Shown one piece after another: positions 1-5,380 of a stretch of DNA of 9,231 nucleotides. The position numbers were made by a program, and so were the translations under genes. Source of the stretch: Nitrospirota bacterium (GTDB lineage Bacteria; Nitrospirota; Nitrospiria; Nitrospirales; NS-4); the NCBI GenBank assembly GCA_005877565.1, contig VBOK01000071.1, positions 1 to 9,231 of the forward strand, given 5' to 3'. Positions within the stretch are counted from its first letter, which is position 1. Each line of letters begins with the position of its first letter. Under the pieces are notes generated by a model. The model made no database searches. It was not told where the DNA came from and worked only from the letters and a program-made list of their open reading frames with translations.

Positions 1-782
1 TAATCGAAGTAGGCGTTGCCAAGTTCCCAGGCATGCATGAGCATCCGCGTGATCTGTTCTGCCGACAGGTTAAGGCGGTATTCCCAGATGTCGCGGTTTT
101 CGAAGTCTCGGTATTCCAGGACCTTGATGTAGTAGGGAATGGTCGAAAAATAGCCCTTGAAACCGCCGAAGACCCCTAGGATGGCGAAAGCGAACTCGTT
201 CTCGGTCGTCACTTCCGCGGCATAGTGGATCGTGTAAGCCAGCAGGCGCGTCTGCTCCGTTTGTCCCTTCTGATCGATGCGCAGAAAGGTATGCCCGAAC
301 ATGGATGACGGGTTGTTCATGAACGCCGAGGCGAAGATGAGCGTGATGGATTGCGGATTCATCTCGGCGAACCAGGATTGGAACCGCTCGCAGGTTTGCG
401 GCGGTAAACGTCGGTTGTCGATGGCCAACTCCGATTTCAGCCAGTGGTAGCGGGCCACGAACGCGCACTGCGCGGGCTGGCGGGACCGACCGACCGGTTC
501 GTCGGAAAAGAACTTGGTCAGCGTCGCTTCCAATTCCGCTTGAGGATCGGTTTTTCCGTTTGGGGCCAGAAAGAACCCCGGGTCGTCTGCCTCGCTCGTA
601 TAGCCCCCTGTGAGGTCCTGACGGTAGTGTAACAGCAGGTGCCAGTAGCGCTGCTCGGAGAGCCGCGCTTCGCGTGCCCGGCGGATCAGTTCGGTGGGAT
701 AGGTGTCGTCTCGGCCCTCGGCGGTTCCCGCGATCGTCGAGATCAGCAGGAATGCCAGCAGCCAGGCTGCCTGTCGTCGCGG
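1..782 (-). CDS. DUF4105 (Lnb N-terminal periplasmic domain) protein, C-terminus cut by window edge, start unresolved
   Basis: Conceptual translation of the minus strand gives a hydrophobic signal-peptide-like stretch (WLLAFLLISTIAGTAEG, from about 764 downwards). It is followed by a region with RYWHLLLHY, GFFLAPNGKTDPQAELEA and the hallmark NNPSSMFGHTFLRID. These are typical of DUF4105/Lnb_N proteins, which are exported or outer-envelope proteins of unknown biochemical role. About 260 residues are visible and the rest lies off the left edge. The frame is open from 996 to the edge, but it contains no ATG, GTG or TTG codon before a GTG near 458, inside the conserved domain. The only start-like codons at the signal peptide are CTG codons around 744-761. 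The end given is therefore only the first residue before the apparent signal peptide. The gene sits directly behind the terminator of the DUF3015 gene, with no room for its own promoter between them. A 5' truncation, a frameshift or a non-canonical start are all possible. The family call is firm; the start is not. Confidence 0.8.
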
Positions 783-801
783 GCGAGTCGTGTGTGAAAC
801 G

Positions 802-845
802 GAAACACGGGGCTCCCGGCCAAAACGCCGGGAGCCCCGTGTTTC
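802..845 (-). terminator. Intrinsic terminator of the DUF3015 gene
   Basis: Perfect 19-bp inverted repeat (802-820 with 827-845) around a 6-base loop, very GC-rich in the middle. It starts two bases after the DUF3015 stop codon on the minus strand. The following minus-strand bases are only moderately T-rich, but the stem is long and stable. It lies between the DUF3015 gene and the DUF4105 frame, so it should strongly reduce read-through into the latter. Confidence 0.8.
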
Positions 846-847
846 AC

Positions 848-1363
848 TCAGCGATTGGTGGAGAGTTGTGCGAGAGCCGGGTGGCTGGCCATCGCAGCGT
901 TCAACGCCTTGATCATAGCGACCGGCGCGGTCTCTCCTGATTGGATCAGGGTGGTGTACTGCTCCTGCGTCAGCGCAAAGAAAGCGGGCTGTTGGTCAGC
1001 CGGCACTCCCATGAGCGTAGCGAGCGAGGCGAGGTGTTCACCGCGTCCCTGCGCCATCTCCTGGGAGAGGTTTTCGAAATTGATCTCGGCGAACATCGTC
1101 ACTTTATACTCCGCCCAGACCTTACCGTCATTCGTGCACCCCGACGTTCCCGTGCTGATCCCGAAAGTCTGGCTCCCGAACGTCCCGTTGGTGGTGGCCA
1201 TCAGGACCTGAGGGCCGATGTTCTTCTGGTGCTTGAAGTCAGCCCACGCGAGCTTGCCAAGCCCGCAGCCAGGGCCTGTGTCAGGATTGGTGGCCAAGGC
1301 CGTTGTTGCAGAAAAAACTGCGAACGCAACAACCACCTGTACGAGAATGAGTTTCTTTGTCAT
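848..1363 (-). CDS. DUF3015 family secreted protein
   Basis: 171-aa protein with a clear N-terminal signal peptide (MTKKLILVQVVVAFAVFSA, probable cleavage after TTALA). The mature part begins with the family pattern: PGCGLG near the start, then an ATTNGT...SQTFGISTGTSGC block. Both conserved cysteines are present and could form a disulfide. This is the usual DUF3015 architecture and length; its function is not known. The C-terminal third is helical and lacks a membrane anchor, so a periplasmic or outer-envelope location is inferred. The ATG at 1363 is supported by an AGGAGG Shine-Dalgarno sequence five bases upstream (1374-1369). It has a strong promoter upstream and a terminator immediately after its stop, so it is probably monocistronic. 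Confidence 0.88.
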   Translation of the reverse strand: MTKKLILVQVVVAFAVFSATTALATNPDTGPGCGLGKLAWADFKHQKNIGPQVLMATTNGTFGSQTFGISTGTSGCTNDGKVWAEYKVTMFAEINFENLSQEMAQGRGEHLASLATLMGVPADQQPAFFALTQEQYTTLIQSGETAPVAMIKALNAAMASHPALAQLSTNR

Positions 1364-1422
1364 GAGCCCCTCCTTTTGGTTGGATGATCGTCGCAGAGGT
1401 TACTTCCGGCACCGTGAGCGCC

Positions 1423-1452
1423 AGTATAGACATCGGTGAGGGAGCCTGTCAA
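1423..1452 (-). promoter_or_regulatory. Sigma70-type promoter for the DUF3015 gene
   Basis: On the minus strand a perfect -35 TTGACA (1452-1447) is followed by an 18-base spacer and a -10 TATACT (1428-1423). This places the predicted transcript start near 1416, about 50 bases before the DUF3015 start codon. Confidence 0.72.
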
Positions 1453-1461
1453 TCGTCTAAG

Positions 1462-1478
1462 CATGTTGAGTTAACATG
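1462..1478. promoter_or_regulatory. CATGTT-5-AACATG palindrome, candidate operator
   Basis: Perfect 6-bp inverted repeat with a 5-base spacer (gagtt). It lies just upstream of the -35 box of the DUF3015 promoter, centred about 54 bases before the predicted transcript start. That is a typical position for a dimeric activator. No regulator can be named from the sequence. Confidence 0.35.
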
Positions 1479-1621
1479 TTTATGGGGCGCTTTGGTCAAT
1501 TTGTCATGCGTGGGCACAGAAGACCATCGCAGTCGCGCAATGCTAAAAGTGAACTGCGTTTCTCACCTGCATCACCAGTGTGGGTGACTCTACCTTGAAC
1601 AAAGATTTTTCCCGTTGAACC

Positions 1622-2107
1622 CTACTTTGGCCCATCACTATTTTGTGTTGGGGCAGGTTGACCAACCTTCTCCTGCGTTTCTATCGCCTCCTTCAATGCT
1701 CCCGTTGGCTCGGGCGGCGTATACCCTTCTATCGCAACTACTCGGTCGTTGGCATCATAGGTAATCCGCGTTTCCTCATCGTGTCCCATCATGGCTTCAA
1801 TGATGGTGCCGGGCAACTCCCATATTCCAAAGGTGGCGAGATCAATATAAAAGTTGAGCACCGCCCGATGCCCATTCGGAGAGTTCCCCATTTCAAAGCG
1901 GTAGCTATCTTTTTTCTTTCCTTCCCCAAGCGGTTGAGAGGCGACAGGTTTACCAAGCTGTATTTCGACCTGTTGACGGCTTGAGCCAACCTCGAAAGCC
2001 TTGAAGTTCGGCTCAGGGTTCCCATGCAAGGCCATCGCCACTGAGCATCCGCTTAAAGATAACAGCACATATAAATCAGCTACTAGAACCACCAGCGCCG
2101 ATTTCAT
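1622..2107 (-). CDS. Small lipoprotein with BamE/SmpA-like look, unknown function
   Basis: 161-aa predicted lipoprotein. The N-terminus MKSALVVLVADLYVLLSLSG ends in a lipobox (LSGC, modified cysteine about residue 20). The start at 2107 is chosen because AAAGGAAG lies five bases upstream and the signal sequence begins there; the same frame stays open upstream to 2203 without a signal-like start. The mature part contains FKAFEVGSSRQQVEIQLGKP, a pattern reminiscent of BamE/SmpA-type small lipoproteins. It is followed by a hydrophobic LNFYIDLATFGIWELPGTII segment, a predicted strand region (RITYDANDRVVAI) and a Pro/Gln-rich polar tail. An envelope role is likely, but no specific function can be assigned. 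GC content, judged by eye, is near one half, clearly lower than the neighbouring genes, and the sequence uses more A/T-ending codons. The gene is transcribed divergently from hppA behind a long structured leader. Confidence 0.75.
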   Translation of the reverse strand: MKSALVVLVADLYVLLSLSGCSVAMALHGNPEPNFKAFEVGSSRQQVEIQLGKPVASQPLGEGKKKDSYRFEMGNSPNGHRAVLNFYIDLATFGIWELPGTIIEAMMGHDEETRITYDANDRVVAIEGYTPPEPTGALKEAIETQEKVGQPAPTQNSDGPK

Positions 2108-2137
2108 GACGGCTTCCTTTATGTACGGCATCGCCCC

Positions 2138-2200
2138 AAAAATAAAAAGGCGCAATCTTTCTCTCCTTCGAGATGCAGGGAGACTGTAAGATTGCGCCTT
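2138..2200 (-). terminator. Intrinsic terminator inside the lipoprotein leader (candidate attenuator)
   Basis: A perfect 13-bp inverted repeat (2147-2159 with 2188-2200) encloses a 28-base loop that holds a further 5-bp stem (2162-2166 with 2179-2183). On the minus strand the stem is followed directly by TTTTTATTTTT (2148-2138). This has the form of a factor-independent terminator, yet it lies 31 bases upstream of the lipoprotein start codon and downstream of a good promoter. On the plus strand there is no T tract after the stem, so it is oriented towards the lipoprotein gene. It could be an attenuator or the 3' end of a short RNA of roughly 115 nt. Confidence 0.6.
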
Positions 2201-2261
2201 CAACTTGCAGACCTCGGAACCCGCCCGCTAAGGTGGCCTGAGCCTAGAAAATCTGCTTAGG

Positions 2262-2290
2262 ATTAGATTCCTTCCCGAGAGCCTTGTCAA
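2262..2290 (-). promoter_or_regulatory. Sigma70-type promoter for the lipoprotein transcript
   Basis: On the minus strand a perfect -35 TTGACA (2290-2285), a 17-base spacer and a -10 TCTAAT (2267-2262, five of six consensus bases). The predicted start near 2255 gives a leader of about 148 bases before the ATG at 2107. The leader's first bases (2256-2252, GCAGA) can pair with TCTGC at 2211-2207, enclosing a first structured domain ahead of the terminator hairpin. Confidence 0.6.
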
Positions 2291-2300
2291 GATAGACAAG
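2283..2300. promoter_or_regulatory. CTTGTC-6-GACAAG inverted repeat between divergent promoters
   Basis: Perfect 6-bp inverted repeat with a 6-base spacer. It covers the -35 box of the lipoprotein promoter and ends seven bases before the -35 of the proposed hppA promoter. Its position would let one bound protein act on both divergent transcripts. It is short enough to occur by chance. Confidence 0.3.
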
Positions 2301-2307
2301 CCCTTGC

Positions 2308-2336
2308 TTGAATCAAAGGAGGCGTCCCTATACAAT
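2308..2336 (+). promoter_or_regulatory. hppA: Candidate sigma70-type promoter for hppA
   Basis: TTGAAT (2308-2313), 17-base spacer, TACAAT (2331-2336). The predicted transcript start near 2343 leaves a leader of about 60 bases before the hppA ATG. The -35 is imperfect (four of six), so this is weaker than the other promoters in the window. Confidence 0.5.
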
Positions 2337-2383
2337 GAGCGGCCATTTCGTCGTCCGCAGCCGGGACACCACCATCATTCCAT

Positions 2384-2393
2384 AAGGAAGGAG
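2384..2393 (+). promoter_or_regulatory. hppA: hppA ribosome binding site that fixes the start
   Basis: AAGGAAGGAG lies nine bases before the ATG at 2403. It selects this ATG over an in-frame TTG at 2304 that would add 33 polar residues and would overlap the proposed promoter. Confidence 0.75.
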
Positions 2394-2402
2394 AGCGCTT
2401 GC

Positions 2403-4448
2403 ATGGATCGAAGCACCGGGGTTGTGCTGTTTGCCGTTGTGGCCGCATTCGTCGGGATCGCCTACGGCGCCTATTTGATTCAGTGGGTCCTCAAGCTGCA
2501 GGAGGGGTCCGAGAAGATGAAGGCCATCGCCAAGGCCATCCAGGAAGGGGCCAATGCCTACCTGAACCGCCAGTACAGGACGGTCGCCTACGTGGCTGCT
2601 GGGCTGTTTGTGGTGCTGTGGGCGGCCGGGCTCTGGTCGGCCAAGTTCGGGTTTCTGACGGCCGTCGGGTTCCTGATCGGCGCGGTGGCCTCCGCCTCGG
2701 CCGGGTACGTCGGCATGAAGATCGCCGTGCGGGCGAACGTCAGGACTGCCCAGGCAGCACACGGCGGCCTCAATGCGGCCCTCCAGGTGGCGTTCAAGGG
2801 CGGCGCGGTCACGGGGCTGTTGTTGATCGGCCTGGGGCTGTTCGCCGTCGCCGGCTTCTACTACGTGGCGACGGCCGTTTCGGGTCCGGACAAGGCGATG
2901 CACGCGCTGCTTTCCCTGGGGTTCGGCGGGAGCCTGATCTCGGTCTTTGCGCGCGTCGGCGGCGGGATCTTCACCAAGGCGGCCGACGTGGGCGCCGACC
3001 TGGTCGGCAAGGTCGAGGCGGGCATCCCTGAAGACGATCCACGCAATCCCGCCGTGATCGCCGATAACGTCGGGGACAACGTCGGGGACTGCGCCGGCAT
3101 GGCCGCCGACCTGTTTGAGACCTATGCGGTGACGACCGTCGCGGCGATGGTGCTCGGGTTCACCCTGTTCAAGGGCGCGCCCGCGCCGCTGGTCTACCCC
3201 CTGCTCCTGGGCGGCCTCACCATTTTCGCGACGATCCTCGGCATCTGGTTCGTGAAGGTAAGCGAGGGCGGCAGCATCATGGGGGCGCTGTACAAAGGTC
3301 TGTTCTGGGCCGGCGGCGTGGCGGCTGTGGCGTTCTATCCGGCGACCGTCTGGCTGATGGACGGAGTGGGCAAGGTGAGCGCGGCCGCCTATTTCGGCTG
3401 CGCGTTGATCGGCCTGGCGGTCACCATCGCGCTGGTCTTCATCACCGACTACTACACGTCCAAGAGCTTCAGCCCGGTCCAGCAGATCGCCAAGGCCAGC
3501 GAGTCGGGGCATGCCACGAACATCATCGCGGGGCTCGCGGTCGGCATGCAGGCGACGGCGTGGCCGGTCGTCGTGATCGGCGCGGCCATCATGGCCAGCT
3601 ACGCGCTGGCGGGTCTCTACGGGGTGGCGGTGTCGGCGGTGTCCATGCTCTCGATGGCCGGCATCGTGGTCGCGATCGACGCCTTCGGCCCGATCACGGA
3701 CAACGCCGGCGGGATCGCCGAGATGGCGCACCTGGGCAAGGAGGTGCGGAACATCACAGACCCCTTGGACGCGGTCGGGAACACCACCAAGGCCGTCACG
3801 AAAGGCTACGCGATCGGGTCGGCTGCCCTGGCGGCCATCGTGTTGTTCGCCGAGTTCGCCCGGAAAGTGGCAGAGGTGCGCGGACATGGGGTCTCCAGCA
3901 GTTTCGACCTGTCGAACCCCCAGGTCCTGGTAGGGCTGTTCATCGGCGGCATGTTGCCGTACCTCTTCGCCTCGATGTGCATGAAGGCGGTGGGCGTCGC
4001 CGCCGGCGAAGTCGTCGGAGAAGTCCGCCGCCAGTTCCGCGAGATCAAGGGGATCATGGACGGCACCGGCAAGCCGGAATACGGGACCTGCGTGGACATC
4101 GTGACGAAGGCCGCGATCCAGAAGATGATGGTGCCGGCTGCGATCCCCGTGCTCTCTCCCATTCTGGTGGGCTTCATCCTCGGACCGATCGCCCTGGGTG
4201 GCGTGCTGCTCGGGACGATCGTGACCGGGCTCTTCGTGGCCATCTCCATGACCAGCGGCGGCGGCGCGTGGGACAACGCCAAGAAGTACATCGAGGAACA
4301 GGGGCGCAAGGGCACGGACACGCACAAGGCCGCCGTCACCGGCGACACGGTCGGCGATCCGTGCAAGGATACGGCGGGTCCCGCGATCAACCCGATGATC
4401 AAGGTCATCAACATCGTGGCGCTGCTGATCGTGTCGCTCATCGTCTGA
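2403..4448 (+). CDS. hppA: K+-independent, proton-translocating membrane pyrophosphatase
   Basis: 681-aa polytopic inner-membrane protein of the M-PPase family. It hydrolyses pyrophosphate and couples this to ion pumping across the cytoplasmic membrane, recovering energy from biosynthetic PPi. The length and roughly 16 hydrophobic segments are normal for the family. All substrate and Mg-binding motifs are visible: DVGADLVGKVE at 195-205, EDDPRNP at 210-216, DNVGDNVGD at 221-229, ITDNAGG starting near 431, and the C-terminal DTVGDPCKDTAGP at 648-660. In the subtype-diagnostic stretch GNTTKAVTKG (459-468), Lys463 and Thr466 occupy the positions that are Ala and Gly/Ala in K+-dependent enzymes. 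This marks a K+-independent form, and these are H+ pumps. The DCAGMAADLFETY variant is the one familiar from proteobacterial-type H+-PPases. The gene is divergent from the lipoprotein gene. No terminator is seen before pup, so read-through is possible. Confidence 0.97.
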   Translation: MDRSTGVVLFAVVAAFVGIAYGAYLIQWVLKLQEGSEKMKAIAKAIQEGANAYLNRQYRTVAYVAAGLFVVLWAAGLWSAKFGFLTAVGFLIGAVASASAGYVGMKIAVRANVRTAQAAHGGLNAALQVAFKGGAVTGLLLIGLGLFAVAGFYYVATAVSGPDKAMHALLSLGFGGSLISVFARVGGGIFTKAADVGADLVGKVEAGIPEDDPRNPAVIADNVGDNVGDCAGMAADLFETYAVTTVAAMVLGFTLFKGAPAPLVYPLLLGGLTIFATILGIWFVKVSEGGSIMGALYKGLFWAGGVAAVAFYPATVWLMDGVGKVSAAAYFGCALIGLAVTIALVFITDYYTSKSFSPVQQIAKASESGHATNIIAGLAVGMQATAWPVVVIGAAIMASYALAGLYGVAVSAVSMLSMAGIVVAIDAFGPITDNAGGIAEMAHLGKEVRNITDPLDAVGNTTKAVTKGYAIGSAALAAIVLFAEFARKVAEVRGHGVSSSFDLSNPQVLVGLFIGGMLPYLFASMCMKAVGVAAGEVVGEVRRQFREIKGIMDGTGKPEYGTCVDIVTKAAIQKMMVPAAIPVLSPILVGFILGPIALGGVLLGTIVTGLFVAISMTSGGGAWDNAKKYIEEQGRKGTDTHKAAVTGDTVGDPCKDTAGPAINPMIKVINIVALLIVSLIV

Positions 4449-4458
4449 GCTCCCAGCC

Positions 4459-4488
4459 TTGACGGGCCTTTCCGCTCTGGGGTATGCT
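4459..4488 (+). promoter_or_regulatory. pup: Sigma70-type promoter for pup
   Basis: TTGACG (4459-4464), 18-base spacer, TATGCT (4483-4488), starting 11 bases after the hppA stop codon. The predicted start near 4495 gives a very short leader of about 14 bases that carries just the ribosome binding site. A start near 4495 also argues against the in-frame GTG at 4494 as the translation start. Confidence 0.55.
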
Positions 4489-4496
4489 GGTTTGTG

Positions 4497-4504
4497 AAGG
4501 GAGG
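4497..4504 (+). promoter_or_regulatory. pup: pup ribosome binding site that fixes the start
   Basis: AAGGGAGG ends four bases before the ATG at 4509. It overlaps codons 2-4 of the alternative GTG start at 4494, so the ATG is preferred and the extra KGGC residues are not expected in the protein. Confidence 0.65.
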
Positions 4505-4508
4505 CTGC

Positions 4509-4709
4509 ATGGAGAAGCAGGAGAAAAAGACCGAGACAAAGCGGGGTGGCGCGCAGACCAAGGACGAGGCCAAGGCGAGCGCCAAGGTCGTCGAAGCGGG
4601 CAAGAAGCTCAAGGAAGACATGGACAAGCTCGTCGACGAGATCGACGACGTCTTGGAAGAGAATGCCGAGGAGTTCATCAAGAACTACGTGCAGAAGGGT
4701 GGTGAATGA
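4509..4709 (+). CDS. pup: Prokaryotic ubiquitin-like protein Pup
   Basis: 66-aa, highly charged, Lys/Glu-rich protein. The C-terminal half carries the Pup signature DEIDDVLEENAEEF (residues 43-56) followed by YVQKGGE (60-66), nearly identical to the actinobacterial Pup C-terminus. The N-terminal TKRGG (10-14) also matches the start of mycobacterial Pup. Pup is attached by the PafA ligase to lysines of target proteins and delivers them to the Mpa/ARC ATPase and the 20S proteasome. Its middle is disordered and folds into a helix on binding the ATPase coiled coil. This Pup ends in Glu rather than Gln, so deamidation by Dop should not be needed before ligation. Internal lysines are far more numerous than in mycobacterial Pup. 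The terminal Gly-Gly-Glu distinguishes it from the shorter Arg-rich UBact group. Its stop codon overlaps the next start (ATGA). No other Pup-proteasome gene is in the window, which differs from the usual dop-pup-prcBA layout. Confidence 0.93.
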   Translation: MEKQEKKTETKRGGAQTKDEAKASAKVVEAGKKLKEDMDKLVDEIDDVLEENAEEFIKNYVQKGGE

Positions 4710-5230
4710 AGGCCCTGCCCCCGTTCCTCGCCGTGCTGCTCGTCTTGCCGATTTCCTCCTTCGCCCAGTCTGATGATGCTCCTCAGGGGCCGCTTGGCAA
4801 CAGCGGCTTCGAAGATCGTGCCCCGGAGGGCATGTTCTCCTCGATCGTGATGGCCCATGGCCAGGAGATGGTCATGGGGCAGGCCCGCAGTTTCCAGATC
4901 GTACCAGTCAATCCGACCAAGACGTTTTACGCAGACGTGCCCGAAATCTTCGTCGTCTTTTCCCTCCAGCAGCACGATAGCGAGTTCAAGGTCTACGGCC
5001 GATGGGTTGTTGAAAGAAGCGAGGGGGTGCCACCGAACCACGTCCTCGGCACCGACGCCATGATCCTGATGACGGAGGACGAATCCGGATTTGTCTCGCT
5101 GAAGCGACCGAAGAATGGCTGGCCCATCGGTGACTACAAAGTCGAGATTTTCACCGGGACGGGAAGCCACGACATGAGCAAAGTCGGCACACTTCGCTTC
5201 CAGGTCCTGCCCGCCAAGGCCTCGTCCTGA
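4706..5230 (+). CDS. Exported protein of unknown function, translationally coupled to pup
   Basis: 174-aa protein with a classical signal peptide (MKALPPFLAVLLVLPISSFA, cleavage probably after AFAQ-type site at about 20-21). The mature part has no cysteine and no further membrane segment, so a periplasmic location is inferred. The region about 75-170 alternates hydrophobic and polar residues as in a beta-sandwich (EIFVVFSLQQ, KVYGRWVVE, GFVSLKRPKNGWPIGDYKVE, GTLRFQVLP). This suggests an Ig-like or carbohydrate-binding-like fold, but I do not recognise the family. Its ATG lies inside the pup stop region (ATGA overlap), and the end of pup (AGAAGGGTGG) provides the Shine-Dalgarno sequence. Translation is therefore likely coupled to pup. 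Whether there is a functional link to pupylation, which is cytoplasmic, is unknown. Confidence 0.8.
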   Translation: MKALPPFLAVLLVLPISSFAQSDDAPQGPLGNSGFEDRAPEGMFSSIVMAHGQEMVMGQARSFQIVPVNPTKTFYADVPEIFVVFSLQQHDSEFKVYGRWVVERSEGVPPNHVLGTDAMILMTEDESGFVSLKRPKNGWPIGDYKVEIFTGTGSHDMSKVGTLRFQVLPAKASS

Positions 5231-5300
5231 GCGACCTGGTCCAGGGTCGACTCGCAAGAACCTCCTATACGGTTTCCCCTAAGTCTGGTTTTCCCCGCGT

Positions 5301-5330
5301 TTGACTAAGGGACTCCCCCTCGACTATGAT
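5301..5330 (+). promoter_or_regulatory. Sigma70-type promoter for the recJ-rel operon
   Basis: TTGACT (5301-5306), 18-base spacer, TATGAT (5325-5330). The predicted start is near 5337, about 44 bases before the recJ start codon. The preceding 5231-5300 contains only an imperfect hairpin (about 5232-5249) without a T tract, so no clear terminator separates the previous gene. Confidence 0.65.
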
Positions 5331-5380
5331 CTGTCACAGGCGAGCGATGGGGGCCTTCAAGTCCATCGCAAGGAGAGCAT

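Noticed and set aside
855..1387. Plus-strand open frames opposite the DUF3015 gene
   Set aside because: The minus-strand gene has signal peptide, family motifs, Shine-Dalgarno sequence, promoter and terminator; the opposite frames have none.
1384..1587. Short plus-strand open frame between the DUF3015 and lipoprotein genes
   Set aside because: No ribosome binding site, no recognisable product, and it overlaps the promoter and palindrome of the DUF3015 gene; the interval is better read as regulatory DNA.
1572..1587. TCACC/GGTGA hairpin downstream of the lipoprotein gene as terminator
   Set aside because: Only five base pairs and no T tract on the minus strand; no convincing terminator was found for this gene.
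2328..4325. Long open frame on the minus strand opposite hppA (about 665 codons)
   Set aside because: His/Arg/Asp/Gly-rich low-complexity translation typical of the antisense of a GC-rich gene; hppA on the other strand has all family motifs.
4509..4709. UBact rather than Pup as identity of the small ubiquitin-like gene
   Set aside because: UBact proteins end in Arg-rich tails such as RSGE/RTGE and lack the EIDDVLEENAE helix; this protein has the true Pup helix and YVQKGGE.
5232..5249. Possible terminator after the exported protein gene
   Set aside because: The hairpin is short with a bulge and is not followed by a T tract.
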